Assembly: GCF_009617575.1 (NCBI RefSeq)
Contig: NZ_WIXJ01000007.1
Location: 89,200 to 153,199 of the forward strand
Origin: Rhodocyclus gracilis
Lineage (GTDB): Bacteria > Pseudomonadota > Gammaproteobacteria > Burkholderiales > Rhodocyclaceae
Direction of reading: 5' to 3'
DNA length: 64,000 nt
Part shown: piece by piece, positions 18,614-27,408 of the stretch
Layout: each line of letters begins with the position of its first letter
How positions within the stretch are numbered: the stretch's first letter is position 1
Translations under genes and position numbers: made by a program
The notes under the pieces: generated by a model
Told to the model about the DNA's origin: nothing
Seen by the model: the letters and a program-made list of their open reading frames with translations, nothing else
Databases searched by the model: none

Positions 18614-19687
18614 TTACGCATTGCTGCCCGCCAGCGGCAGACGGATCGTGAAACAGGTAAAGCCGGGGCGACTCTCGCAGTCGATGGTACCCAGATGTTG
18701 CTGGATGAAGCTCTGCGCCAGCGTCAGCCCCAACCCGCTGCCACCTTCCCGCCCGGAAACGAGCGGGTAGAACATGCGCTCGCGGATATCGACCGGAATC
18801 CCCGGACCGTTGTCGAGCACCTGAATCTCCAGCGCCAGGCGGTGACGGCGCTTGACCAGCGTCACCTGTCGCGCCGCGCGCGTGCGCAGGATGATTTCGC
18901 CGTCGCTGCGCCCGGTACTGATGACGGCTTGCGCGGCGTTACGCGCCACATTGAGCACCACCTGAATCAGCTGTTCGCGGTCGGCCACCAGCTCCGGCAG
19001 ACTCGTATCGTAATCGCGACGCACCGTCAGCGTTTGCGGAAATTCGGCGGTGAGGAGGCTGCGCACCCGTTCGAGGATCTCGTGAATGTTGATCGGCGAC
19101 GGCTGCATTGTGCGTTGCGGCGAGAGCAGTCGCTGCATCAGATCCTGCAAGCGGTCGGCTTCCTTGATGATGATCTGCGTGTACTCGCGCAACGCCGGAT
19201 TATTGAGTTCGTGCTCCAGCAATTGCGCCGCGCCGCGCAAGCCACCGAGCGGATTCTTGATCTCGTGCGCCAGATTGCGGATCAGTTCGCGATTGGCCTG
19301 CTGCTGCTGGATCAGCTGTTCTTCGCGGCTGGCTTTCAGCTGCTGCTCGATCGGCCACAACTCCAGCAGCAGGCGCGCTCCATGCACTTCCGTCGGCGTC
19401 ACCGTGCAATTGACGCGCATCGGCTCGCCGTCAGCGCGGCGCAGCTCGATGCTCTGCCCGGTATAGCTCCAGCCGCGTTGCAGGGCGCTGTCGAGCGCCT
19501 GCTGCAGGGTGGGCGACCAGGCCGCGATGTCGGTCAGCGAACGCCCGACAAGCGCCTTGCTGCTGGCGGCAAAGAAGTGTTCGGCCGCCGGATTGAGAAA
19601 GAGGATCGACAAGCGGTCGTCGAGCACGAGGACCGACGAAGACAACAGATCCAGACCACCAAAGGGATTGCCAGAAAACTCATTCAT
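18614..19687 (-). CDS. ntrB: Nitrogen regulation sensor kinase NtrB
   Basis: Encodes 357 residues without membrane segments, as usual for cytosolic NtrB. An N-terminal PAS domain (about 15-115) precedes the dimerisation/phosphoacceptor helix with His141 in NLAHEIKNPLGG. The ATP-binding HATPase domain has the N-box LNVARNAAQAV, G1 box DNGPGIP and G2 box GGSGLGL. It phosphorylates and dephosphorylates NtrC in response to PII status. It lies 78 bp upstream of ntrC on the same strand and downstream of glnA, the usual glnA-ntrB-ntrC arrangement with one small gene inserted. Confidence 0.96.
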   Translation of the reverse strand: MNEFSGNPFGGLDLLSSSVLVLDDRLSILFLNPAAEHFFAASSKALVGRSLTDIAAWSPTLQQALDSALQRGWSYTGQSIELRRADGEPMRVNCTVTPTEVHGARLLLELWPIEQQLKASREEQLIQQQQANRELIRNLAHEIKNPLGGLRGAAQLLEHELNNPALREYTQIIIKEADRLQDLMQRLLSPQRTMQPSPINIHEILERVRSLLTAEFPQTLTVRRDYDTSLPELVADREQLIQVVLNVARNAAQAVISTGRSDGEIILRTRAARQVTLVKRRHRLALEIQVLDNGPGIPVDIRERMFYPLVSGREGGSGLGLTLAQSFIQQHLGTIDCESRPGFTCFTIRLPLAGSNA

Positions 19688-19766
19688 GCCGTCATGCGTA
19701 CCTGATCATTAAGAGGGAACGCGCGGTGTGCGCGAACCCGGAAGAAAGCGCCTCTGCGCCCGGGCC

Positions 19767-20246
19767 TCAGCGCAATTTCGCCAGTTCCTTGCGCAGCGCT
19801 TCGATGTTGCGCTCGTGCAGCGCGACGCGTTCGCGCACGGCTTGCGCGCGCTCGTTCGCACGCCCCGCGCCAGCTTCGCCCACTCCGCGCAGCGGCAGGT
19901 CGGCCAGGTCTTTTTGCGCCTGCTGGAGATTTTTCTGCTCGGCGAGCAGTTCGCTGTCGAGAATGTGGCGACGGTCGGCATCGCGCGCACGCTGCGCGTC
20001 GGCATCGACGCGCGGGAAGTTGGCGGGCGTCGGTGTGCGGGGCGCCACACGCGCCGGAGCAGCGGCAGCGGCGGGCGCGGCGGCGGGCGCGGCCTGTGAT
20101 TCGAGATTGAGTTTTTTGCAGTGGCGCGACTGGACGTTGGAGTACGTCACATACTGGTCGTCGTCGATGCACCTGTAGATATCGGCGTGGGCCGGCAGGG
20201 TCGCAAGGGCAAGCAAGGGCAGCAGTGCGCGCAGGGTCATCGTCAT
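19767..20246 (-). CDS. DUF4124-containing secreted/periplasmic protein
   Basis: Encodes 159 residues from MTMTLRALL. Residues 1-21 form a signal peptide ending PAHA. The DUF4124 core follows (DIYRCIDDDQYVTYSNVQSRHCKKL), with two cysteines that could pair in the periplasm. The C-terminal half has an Ala/Pro linker and then a charged helical region (about 95-159, QKNLQQAQKDLADL and ERVALHERNIEALRKEL) that may form a coiled coil. Function is unknown. It sits between glnA and ntrB, and similar genes are found there in related genomes. A longer frame to 20312 would place residues ahead of the signal peptide. Confidence 0.8.
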   Translation of the reverse strand: MTMTLRALLPLLALATLPAHADIYRCIDDDQYVTYSNVQSRHCKKLNLESQAAPAAAPAAAAAPARVAPRTPTPANFPRVDADAQRARDADRRHILDSELLAEQKNLQQAQKDLADLPLRGVGEAGAGRANERAQAVRERVALHERNIEALRKELAKLR

Positions 20247-20320
20247 CACGTTGGAATTCTGACAGGCAGATATTGCACCACCCTGACAGCCGCAACCACT
20301 CGCCGCGACCAAGGAGGGGC

Positions 20321-20352
20321 AAAAAAAAGGACGGGCAAGCCCGTCCTTTTTT
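20321..20352. terminator. Intrinsic terminator downstream of glnA
   Basis: A-tract, then GGACGGGC-AA-GCCCGTCC, then a T-run. On the minus strand this ends the glnA transcript 22 bp after its stop; the symmetric A/T tracts would make it work in both directions. It implies that the DUF4124-ntrB-ntrC genes are transcribed by read-through or from their own promoter. Confidence 0.9.
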
Positions 20353-20373
20353 ATCGTGCCGGCTGCGAACGAC

Positions 20374-21789
20374 TTAGCAGCTGTAGTACATATCGAACTC
20401 GACCGGGTGAGTCGTCATGCGGAAGCGGGTTACTTCTTCCATCTTCAGGGCGATGTAGGCATCGATCCATTCGTTGGAGAAGACACCGCCGCGCGTCAGG
20501 AACTCACGGTCTTTGTCGAGGTATTCCAGCGCCTGTTCGAGGCTGGAGCAGACGGTCGGGATCTTCGCGTCTTCTTCCGGCGGCAGGTCGTACAGATTCT
20601 TGTCGGCAGCGTCGCCGGGGTGAATCTTGTTCTGGATGCCGTCGAGGCCGGCCATCATCATGGCCGAGAAGGCCAGATACGGGTTGGCGATGGGATCCGG
20701 GAAGCGGACTTCGATACGACGCGCCTTGTCGGACGTAACGTACGGAACGCGGATCGAAGCGGAGCGGTTCTTCGCCGAGTAGGCGAGCTTGACCGGCGCT
20801 TCGAAGCCGGGAACCAGACGCTTGTAGGAGTTGGTGCCCGGGTTGGTGATGGCGTTCAGCGCACGAGCGTGCTTGATGATGCCGCCAATGTAGTACAGCG
20901 CGTACTCGGACAGACCGGCGTAGCCGTTGCCTGCGAACAGGTTCTTGCCGTCCTTCCAGATCGACTGGTGCACGTGCATGCCCGAACCGTTGTCGCCAAC
21001 GATCGGCTTCGGCATGAAGGTTGCCGTCTTGCCGTATTGGTGTGCGACATTGTGCACGATGTACTTCAGCACTTGCGTCCAGTCAGCGCGGCGAACCAGC
21101 GAAGCGAACTTGGTGCCGATTTCGCACTGACCCGCGGTCGCGACTTCGTGGTGATGCACTTCAACCGGCACGCCACAGGCTTCCAGAGCCAGACACATGG
21201 CAGAACGGACGTCATGCAGCGAATCGACCGGCGGGACGGGGAAGTAGCCGCCCTTGACCGTCGGACGGTGACCGGTGTTGCCGTTGTCGAACTTTTCGCC
21301 AGACGACCAGGCTGCTTCTTCGGAGAAGATCTTGGAGTAGGCGCCGGACATGTCGACATTCCACTCGACGGAGTCGAAGATGAAGAATTCGGGTTCCGGG
21401 CCGAAGAAAGCCGTGTCGCCGATACCCGTGGACTTCAGGTAGGCTTCAGCGCGCTTGGCGATCGAGCGCGGGTCGCGATCGTAACCACGGCCGTCTGCCG
21501 GATCGACGACGTCACAGGAGATGACCAGCGTCGTTTCGTCCATGAACGGATCGATGAACGCGGTTTCAGGATCAGGCATCAGCAGCATGTCGGAGGCTTG
21601 AATACCCTTCCAGCCGGCGATCGACGAACCGTCGAAAGCGTGGCCCGACTCGAACTTGTCCTCGTCGAAAGCGCTGACCGGCACGGAGACATGCTGCTCC
21701 TTGCCGCGAGTGTCGGTAAAACGGAAATCGACGAACTTGACGTCGTTTTCCTTGACCAGATTGATAACGTCTTGCGGGCTTGCTGCCAT
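20374..21789 (-). CDS. glnA: Glutamine synthetase, type I
   Basis: Encodes 471 residues. It condenses ammonium with glutamate using ATP and is the main ammonium assimilation enzyme. Motifs include [17 protein letters not shown], the DGSSIAGW signature, the ATP-binding [16 protein letters not shown] and NRSASIRVP. The adenylylation tyrosine is Tyr400 in NLYDLPPEE, so activity is expected to be modified by GlnE. AGGAGA precedes the ATG. Expression should be driven by the sigma-54 promoter at 21872-21887 and NtrC. Confidence 0.98.
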   Translation of the reverse strand: MAASPQDVINLVKENDVKFVDFRFTDTRGKEQHVSVPVSAFDEDKFESGHAFDGSSIAGWKGIQASDMLLMPDPETAFIDPFMDETTLVISCDVVDPADGRGYDRDPRSIAKRAEAYLKSTGIGDTAFFGPEPEFFIFDSVEWNVDMSGAYSKIFSEEAAWSSGEKFDNGNTGHRPTVKGGYFPVPPVDSLHDVRSAMCLALEACGVPVEVHHHEVATAGQCEIGTKFASLVRRADWTQVLKYIVHNVAHQYGKTATFMPKPIVGDNGSGMHVHQSIWKDGKNLFAGNGYAGLSEYALYYIGGIIKHARALNAITNPGTNSYKRLVPGFEAPVKLAYSAKNRSASIRVPYVTSDKARRIEVRFPDPIANPYLAFSAMMMAGLDGIQNKIHPGDAADKNLYDLPPEEDAKIPTVCSSLEQALEYLDKDREFLTRGGVFSNEWIDAYIALKMEEVTRFRMTTHPVEFDMYYSC

Positions 21790-21871
21790 GTGCGAAATCT
21801 CCTGAGCAGGTACCGGTCGCCCCGGCGAGTAGTCAAAAGCGATTGTTTGTTGAACCAGCGCGGAACTTGTT

Positions 21872-21887
21872 AGCAGAAAACATGCCA
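21872..21887 (-). promoter_or_regulatory. Sigma-54 promoter of glnA
   Basis: Read on the minus strand: TGGCATGTTTTCTGCT. The GG and GC are 12 positions apart as in the -24/-12 consensus. Expected start is about 21861, leaving a 72-base leader before the glnA ATG at 21789. The NtrC sites centred at 21957 and 21988 lie about 96 and 127 bp upstream of that start, similar to enteric glnAp2. Confidence 0.82.
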
Positions 21888-21949
21888 GTCCTTAGCAGCT
21901 GATCAGCCATTGTGCCATAAAGTCATTGCCAGACGGGCAGTACTACCGC

Positions 21950-21964
21950 GCACCAAAAAGCGGC
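21950..21964. promoter_or_regulatory. Promoter-proximal NtrC-binding site, imperfect
   Basis: GCACC-AAAAA-GCGGC: the left half-site is perfect and the right is degenerate relative to GCACC-N5-GGTGC. The centre is 31 bp from the perfect site at 21981, about three helical turns, which supports cooperative NtrC binding. Confidence 0.6.
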
Positions 21965-21980
21965 GCCGTTACACGCAAAC

Positions 21981-21995
21981 GCACCATATCGGTGC
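21981..21995. promoter_or_regulatory. Promoter-distal NtrC-binding site, perfect
   Basis: GCACC-ATATC-GGTGC is an exact inverted repeat matching the NtrC consensus, extended by one base pair (C/G) on each side. Besides the sites and promoter described, the 352-bp gap 21790-22141 shows no gene; the rhodanese gene reads away from it in the other direction. Confidence 0.8.
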
Positions 21996-22141
21996 GTTAT
22001 TAACAAAGACCGCTCCCCTTCCTGGTGCGCGACTGCCGCAGGTGGCCGCCGCCTTGGCGCGCCAATCGCCGCCCCGGCGACGAATTCAGCGAATTCATCC
22101 GGGTTTATACTCGCCTATCCGACGACGGAGGAGACACCACC

Positions 22142-22591
22142 ATGGGAACACTGACCGACATCCTCAATCTGGCCGAAACCCGCCGCGCTGAATACGATTT
22201 GCCTTACGCCGGCGCGCTGACGCCAGCGGAAGCCTATGCGCTGTGGACGAGTGCGCCCGGCGCCAAGCTGATCGACGTGCGCACGCGCGCCGAACGCGAC
22301 TGGGTCGGCCGCATCCCCGGCGCCATCGACATCGAATGGCTGAGCTACCCGGACAGCGCGCTCAATCCCTACTTCCTCCAGCAACTGCGCCAGCAGGCCG
22401 AAGCCGGCGACCTGCTGCTTTTCATCTGCCGCAGCGGCGCCCGCTCGCACAAAGCGGCGATAGCCGCCACGCAGGCCGGTTTCAACAACTCCTACAATGT
22501 GCTCGAAGGCTTCGAGGGCGATGTCGATGCACGCGGCCAGCGCGGCAAGGTCGGCGGCTGGCGGCTGGCCGGCCTGCCTTGGAGCAGCTAG
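22142..22591 (+). CDS. Rhodanese-like domain protein
   Basis: Encodes 149 residues, one rhodanese domain. LIDVRTRAERDWVGRIPGA is the CH2A-type region and the catalytic loop is CRSGARS with Cys96. The C-terminal GFEGDVDARGQRGKVGGWRLAGLPW is typical of single-domain rhodaneses found in betaproteobacteria, where sulfur carrier or detoxification functions are proposed; the donor and acceptor are unknown. GGAGGAG lies upstream of the ATG. It is transcribed divergently from glnA. Confidence 0.9.
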   Translation: MGTLTDILNLAETRRAEYDLPYAGALTPAEAYALWTSAPGAKLIDVRTRAERDWVGRIPGAIDIEWLSYPDSALNPYFLQQLRQQAEAGDLLLFICRSGARSHKAAIAATQAGFNNSYNVLEGFEGDVDARGQRGKVGGWRLAGLPWSS

Positions 22592-22754
22592 CCGCGCCAG
22601 TTCCGAGCCCTTCGAGTAAACGCCGACGCCCTCGCTGACGACGCCGTTCTCTCGCCCGAAGTCCTGATGACGCGATCACTCGCGCTCATCCTCGCTCATT
22701 TATACCCAACCACCGCCCCACTTTTCGCCCGCTTTCGCTCCTACCCCCGACGAC

Positions 22755-23864
22755 ATGCACACTGCCATCCTCTCCCCCGCCCACGGCTTCGACGAATTCA
22801 ACCAACTCGACGACGCCGCGGCGCACGCCCGTATTCGCGCCGCACGGGCGCGGCTCGGCAAGCGTGCCGCGCTGCTCTGTCACCACTACCAGCGCGCCGA
22901 CATCTACCAGTACGCCGACCTCACCGGCGATTCGCTCAAGCTCTCACGCCTCGCCGCGCAGACCGACGCCGAGTACATCGTCTTCTGCGGCGTGCATTTC
23001 ATGGCCGAAGTCGCCGACATCATGTCGCGTCCCGAGCAGATCGCCATCCTCCCCGACCTCGCCGCCGGCTGCTCGATGGCCGACATGGCCAATCTGGCCA
23101 AGGTAGAGCGCTGCTGGCGCGAACTGGCGAGCGTGATCGACGTCGGCGCCGAAGTAACGCCGGTCACTTACATCAATTCGGCGGCCGATCTGAAGGCCTT
23201 CTGCGGCGAACGTGGCGGCATCGTGTGCACCTCGTCGAACGCCGGCAAGATCGCCGAGTGGGCCTTCGCGCAACGGCCGAAGGTGCTGTTCTTCCCCGAC
23301 CAGCACCTCGGACGCTGGACCGGCGCGCAGATGGGCATTCCGCTCGACGAAATGCCGGTGTGGGACCCCGACCTCGAACTCGGCGGGCTGACACCCGAGC
23401 AGATCCGCCGCGCGCGCGTGCTGCTGTGGAAGGGCCACTGTTCGGTGCACCAGATGTTCCAGCCGCAGCACATCGCGCGCTTCCGCGCCGCGCATCCGGA
23501 CGGCATCGTCATCTCGCACCCGGAATGCAGTTTCGAGGTGTGCTCGGCGTCCGACCATGTCGGCTCGACCGAACTGATCGTGCGCACGATCAAGGAAGCC
23601 GCCCCCGGCACGCGCTGGCTGGTCGGCACCGAACTCAATCTCGTGAGCCGCCTGGCTGAAGAGGTGAAGAGCGAGGGCAAGATCGTCGAGTTCATGTCGC
23701 CGATCGTCTGCATGTGCTCGACCATGCAGCGCATCGACCCGCAGCATCTGGCGTGGACACTGGAAAACCTCGCCGAGGGGCGGGTCGTGAACCGCATCCG
23801 TGTTTCCGCGCGCGACGCCGGTAACGCCAGAACGGCGCTCGAGCGGATGCTCGCCGTCTCCTGA
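22755..23864 (+). CDS. nadA: Quinolinate synthase A
   Basis: Encodes 369 residues. It condenses iminoaspartate with dihydroxyacetone phosphate to quinolinate in de novo NAD synthesis. The [4Fe-4S] ligands are expected among Cys in DLAAGCSMADMAN, in SHPECSFEVC and in MSPIVCMCSTMQRI. The CHHYQRADIYQYAD segment near residue 36 binds substrate. Neighbouring NAD genes (nadB, nadC) are absent from the window. The gene stops 13 bp before the next start, suggesting cotranscription with the phosphodiesterase-like gene. Confidence 0.95.
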   Translation: MHTAILSPAHGFDEFNQLDDAAAHARIRAARARLGKRAALLCHHYQRADIYQYADLTGDSLKLSRLAAQTDAEYIVFCGVHFMAEVADIMSRPEQIAILPDLAAGCSMADMANLAKVERCWRELASVIDVGAEVTPVTYINSAADLKAFCGERGGIVCTSSNAGKIAEWAFAQRPKVLFFPDQHLGRWTGAQMGIPLDEMPVWDPDLELGGLTPEQIRRARVLLWKGHCSVHQMFQPQHIARFRAAHPDGIVISHPECSFEVCSASDHVGSTELIVRTIKEAAPGTRWLVGTELNLVSRLAEEVKSEGKIVEFMSPIVCMCSTMQRIDPQHLAWTLENLAEGRVVNRIRVSARDAGNARTALERMLAVS

Positions 23865-23877
23865 GACGCCGACGACC

Positions 23878-24708
23878 ATGGCGAATGATCTGCGCATCGC
23901 CACCTTCAATATTCACAAGGGTTTTTCCGCGCTCAACCGGCGCATGACGGTGCACGAGCTGCGCCAGCAATTGCGCAAGCTCGACGCCGACATCGTTTTT
24001 CTGCAGGAAGTGCAAGGCGAGCACCACGGCCACGCCGCGCGTCTCGCGCACTGGCCGGCGCTGGCGCAGGCCGAATTCCTCGCCGAGGACGTCTGGCCGC
24101 AGATCGCCTACGGTCGCAATGTCAGCTACCCGCGCGGCCATCACGGCAATGCCATCCTCGCGCGTCTGCCGATGACGGACATCCACAATCAGGACGTCAC
24201 GCACTGGCGCTTCGAGCGGCGGGGGCTCCTGCATTGCACGGTGCGTCTGCCGGCGACGCCGGGGGCCAGCGGCGGCGAGGCCGTGCACTGCGTGTGCGTG
24301 CATCTGTCGCTGTTCGGCCATTCGCGGCAACGGCAGATGAACGCGCTTGCCGAACACATCGAAACCGCCATCGCGGCCGACGCGCCGCTGATCGTGGCCG
24401 GCGACTTCAACGACTGGCGCAATCGCGCCGACGCCATCCTTGCCCGACGCCTCGGTCTGCGCGAAGTCTTCGCCGCCGTCACGCAGGATACTGACCGCGA
24501 CCGCGGGCAGCAGCGATCGACACCGCCGGTACGCAGCTTCCCCGCCGGCCTACCCCTCTTGCGCCTCGACCGCATCTACGTGCGCGGCTTTTCGGTCAAG
24601 GCGGCGACGCTGCACTTCGCGGCACCGGGCATACACCTTTCCGACCACGCCGCGCTCTCGGCCGAGCTGGTGCGCGACGCACCGGCGGGTACGCGCGATG
24701 CACCTTAA
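23878..24708 (+). CDS. Endonuclease/exonuclease/phosphatase family protein, YbhP-like
   Basis: Encodes 276 residues of the metal-dependent EEP fold. The motifs are FNIHKGF near residue 10, the metal-binding Glu in FLQEVQGEHHG near 45, the GDFNDWR near 178, and the terminal SDHAAL. The substrate is not defined; DNase I-like, inositol-phosphatase and sphingomyelinase-type members share these residues. It overlaps the cardiolipin synthase gene by 11 bp. The ybhP-clsB pairing also occurs in Escherichia coli, suggesting a phospholipid-related role, which is inference from context. Confidence 0.88.
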   Translation: MANDLRIATFNIHKGFSALNRRMTVHELRQQLRKLDADIVFLQEVQGEHHGHAARLAHWPALAQAEFLAEDVWPQIAYGRNVSYPRGHHGNAILARLPMTDIHNQDVTHWRFERRGLLHCTVRLPATPGASGGEAVHCVCVHLSLFGHSRQRQMNALAEHIETAIAADAPLIVAGDFNDWRNRADAILARRLGLREVFAAVTQDTDRDRGQQRSTPPVRSFPAGLPLLRLDRIYVRGFSVKAATLHFAAPGIHLSDHAALSAELVRDAPAGTRDAP

Positions 24709-25879
24709 CTTCGCCGGCGGCAACCGCCTCACACTGCTCACCTGCGGGGGCGAGTATTTCCCGGCGCTGCGCGCCGCCATCGACGCCGCCAGTCAGGATG
24801 TCCACCTTGAAAGCTACCTGTTTGCCGACGACGCAACGGGACGCGAGATCGCCGCTGCGCTCGCCCGCGCCGCCCGGCGTGGCATACGGGTGCGCTTGCT
24901 GGTCGACGGCTTTGGCGCGCGCGACTCATTGCCCGCACTGACAGAGCACATCTCCACCGCCGGTGGTGCTGTGCTGGCCTATCGCCCCGAAATCGCTCGC
25001 TTCTCGCTCAACCGGCAGCGTCTGCGCCGGATGCACCGCAAGCTCGCGCTGATTGACGGCCACATCGCCTTCATCGGCGGCATCAACGTCATCGACGATC
25101 TCGATACGCCGCACCAAACGGCGCCGCGTTTCGACTTTGCGGTGCGCGTCGAGGGGCCGCTGCTTGCCGACATCGACGACGCGCTCTGGCGACTCTGGCG
25201 GGCCGTCTCCTGGACAAGCCTGCGACAACACGCGCCTCGCCCCCAAAAGCTCACCGCCTTGCCGTGCGGCGGACAACGCGCGGCGCTCGTCGTCCGCGAT
25301 AATCTGCGGCATCGCCGCGCCATCGAAAACGCCTATCTCGACGCCATTGCCGCCGCCCGCGACGACATCCTTATCGCCAACGCCTACTTCCTGCCGACAC
25401 CACGCTTCCTGCGCGCGCTGCGTGCGGCGGCGGCGCGTGGCGTACGTGTCAGCCTCCTGCTGCAAGGGCACGTCGAATTCTGTCTGCTGCATTACGCGAC
25501 GCAATCGCTCTACGACGATCTGCTCGCCAGCGGCGTGCGCATTCACCTCTACCAGCGCGGTTTCCTGCACGCCAAAGTCGCTGTCATCGATACGGACTGG
25601 GCAACGGTGGGATCCTCCAACATCGATCCCTTCAGCCTGCTGGCTGCGCGTGAAGCCAACCTCGTCGTGCACGATCCGGCTTTTGCCAGCGAACTACGTG
25701 CACAACTCAGCCGCGCCATGCGCGAGGACGCTGGCGAGTTGCCGGCCGCGCATTGGCGGAAACGCCGTTGGCTCGCCCGCCAGTGGCGACACCTCGCGTA
25801 CGCCCTCATCAGTCTGGCGGTTGGCTTGTCCGGCTTCGGTCGTCGCCCCGCCAGACGCTCTCGCGCGCCTCGCGCATGA
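24698..25879 (+). CDS. clsB: Cardiolipin synthase B-like phospholipase D family enzyme
   Basis: Encodes 393 residues with two HKD phospholipase D motifs: HRKLALIDG near residue 113 and HAKVAVIDTD near 291. Each is followed by the conserved G(S)xN element (GGINVID and GSSNIDP). It should transfer a phosphatidyl group between phospholipids to make cardiolipin at the inner membrane. Length and the absence of N-terminal membrane helices fit ClsB/YbhO rather than ClsA; a hydrophobic stretch near the C-terminus (LAYALISLAVGLSGF) may anchor it. The start overlaps the upstream gene. Confidence 0.9.
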   Translation: MHLNFAGGNRLTLLTCGGEYFPALRAAIDAASQDVHLESYLFADDATGREIAAALARAARRGIRVRLLVDGFGARDSLPALTEHISTAGGAVLAYRPEIARFSLNRQRLRRMHRKLALIDGHIAFIGGINVIDDLDTPHQTAPRFDFAVRVEGPLLADIDDALWRLWRAVSWTSLRQHAPRPQKLTALPCGGQRAALVVRDNLRHRRAIENAYLDAIAAARDDILIANAYFLPTPRFLRALRAAAARGVRVSLLLQGHVEFCLLHYATQSLYDDLLASGVRIHLYQRGFLHAKVAVIDTDWATVGSSNIDPFSLLAAREANLVVHDPAFASELRAQLSRAMREDAGELPAAHWRKRRWLARQWRHLAYALISLAVGLSGFGRRPARRSRAPRA

Positions 25880-26027
25880 ATTCTCACACCCAGCCCCTGT
25901 TGCCGCCGGGTGAGCGCCCCCACATGGGAGCTCTGATGGCAAACTCCGCCCCTTTCGCCGCCGCTGTGCTACCCACACCGCCAACACCCGCACCGCGACG
26001 CGCCACTCATTTCGGGAAAACCTCACC

Positions 26028-27353
26028 ATGACCGACGACGACACACGCGCCAGCGCGCCCGTCCCGCGCGGACGCCGCCAGCGCTTTTTGCATCTGGGCC
26101 GCGCCGTCGGCGAAATGGCCGTCTCCGCCGCCGCTGATGGCATCGCCCAGCTCGCGCGCGGCGAACGTCCGCAGCTCAGCCAGCTGATGCTGACGCCGGA
26201 CAACGCCCGCCGCCTCGCCGACCGGCTCTCGAAGATGCGCGGCGCCGCCATGAAAGTCGGCCAGCTGATGTCGATGGACGGCAAGGACGTGCTGCCGCCC
26301 GAATTCGCGCAACTGCTCGCCGGCCTGCGCGACAGCGCGCACGTCATGCCGCTACCGCAACTCGCGACGGTACTGGAAGAAGAATGGGGCAGCGGCTGGG
26401 AAAGCCGTTTCCGCCGCTTTTCTTTCAACCCGATTGCCGCCGCGTCAATCGGCCAGGTGCACCGCGCCGAAACCGCCGACGGACGGACGCTGGCGATCAA
26501 GATTCAGTACCCCGGCGTCCGCGACAGCATCGACAGCGACATCGCCAACATCGCCCTGCTGACGCGACTGCCGGGACTGGTGCCGCCCGGCTGGGACGTG
26601 GCGCCGCTGCTGGAGCGCGTGCGCCAGCAACTCTACGAAGAGACCGACTACGTCACGGAAGCGGCCTCGCTCACCGCCTATCGCGCGCAACTGGGCGACG
26701 ACCCCCTGCTGCATGTGCCGGCGCTCTACGCTGACCTGTCGACGCCGCGCATTCTGGCGACCGACTTCGCCGCCGGCGAATCCATCGATCAGCTGATGAG
26801 CGGCGCGCACTCGCAAGCGCTGCGGGATCGGGTCGCCGAGGCGCTGACGCGTCTCGCGCTACGCGAACTCTTCGAATTCCGGCTCATGCAGACCGACCCG
26901 AATTTCGCCAATTACCTCTACGACAGCGCCAGCGACCGCATCTCGCTGCTCGACTTTGGCGCGACGCAGGCGATTGCCGAACCGGTCGTCGACATCCTGC
27001 GCGAAATGGCACGGGCGCTGCGTGCCGAAGACCGTCCGCGCATCCGCGACGCGGCCGCTGCGCTCGGCTTCATTGGTGCAGAAGATAGCGACGCGCAAGC
27101 GAATGGCGTGGTCGATATCGTCCTGCTTTCGGGCGAACCGCTGCGCACACACGGGCGCTACGATTTCGGCAACTCCGATCTCTTCGGACGCGTCTATGCC
27201 AACGGTCGCGACCAGTACCGCGAGCAGGGATTCCCCGGCGCACCGCCGGCCGACATCATGCTTTTGCAACGCAAATTCGCCGGCGTCTTCCTGCTCGCCT
27301 CGCGTCTGCGCGCGCGCATCGACATTGGCCGCCTGTTCGACCCGTATCTGTGA
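26028..27353 (+). CDS. ABC1/UbiB-family atypical kinase
   Basis: Encodes 441 residues of the ABC1 (AarF/ADCK) protein-kinase-like family. Visible are the KxGQ motif in MKVGQLMSMDG, the Ala-rich loop equivalent AAASIGQVHRAE, the VAIK-type lysine in LAIKIQYPG, and the catalytic DPNFANYL with LLDFGATQ (DFG). It lacks the C-terminal paired membrane helices of UbiB, so it is more like ADCK3/4-type soluble members. Family members support ubiquinone and lipid metabolism. The gene is preceded by a 148-bp gap and is not clearly linked to its neighbours. Confidence 0.9.
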   Translation: MTDDDTRASAPVPRGRRQRFLHLGRAVGEMAVSAAADGIAQLARGERPQLSQLMLTPDNARRLADRLSKMRGAAMKVGQLMSMDGKDVLPPEFAQLLAGLRDSAHVMPLPQLATVLEEEWGSGWESRFRRFSFNPIAAASIGQVHRAETADGRTLAIKIQYPGVRDSIDSDIANIALLTRLPGLVPPGWDVAPLLERVRQQLYEETDYVTEAASLTAYRAQLGDDPLLHVPALYADLSTPRILATDFAAGESIDQLMSGAHSQALRDRVAEALTRLALRELFEFRLMQTDPNFANYLYDSASDRISLLDFGATQAIAEPVVDILREMARALRAEDRPRIRDAAAALGFIGAEDSDAQANGVVDIVLLSGEPLRTHGRYDFGNSDLFGRVYANGRDQYREQGFPGAPPADIMLLQRKFAGVFLLASRLRARIDIGRLFDPYL

Positions 27354-27408
27354 GGTAGCTTGGACAGGGTGCGCCGCACGTAAGACCTTGGCGGCGCGGC
27401 GGCGCATC

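Noticed and set aside
17063..19705. Long + strand open frame across ntrC and ntrB
   Set aside because: Antisense to two genes with clear catalytic motifs; no domain recognisable in the translated frame.
21902..21917. Minus-strand TGGCACAATGGCTGAT as the glnA sigma-54 promoter
   Set aside because: The -24 half is perfect but GA replaces the invariant GC at -12. The element at 21872-21887 has both, and spaces better to the NtrC sites.
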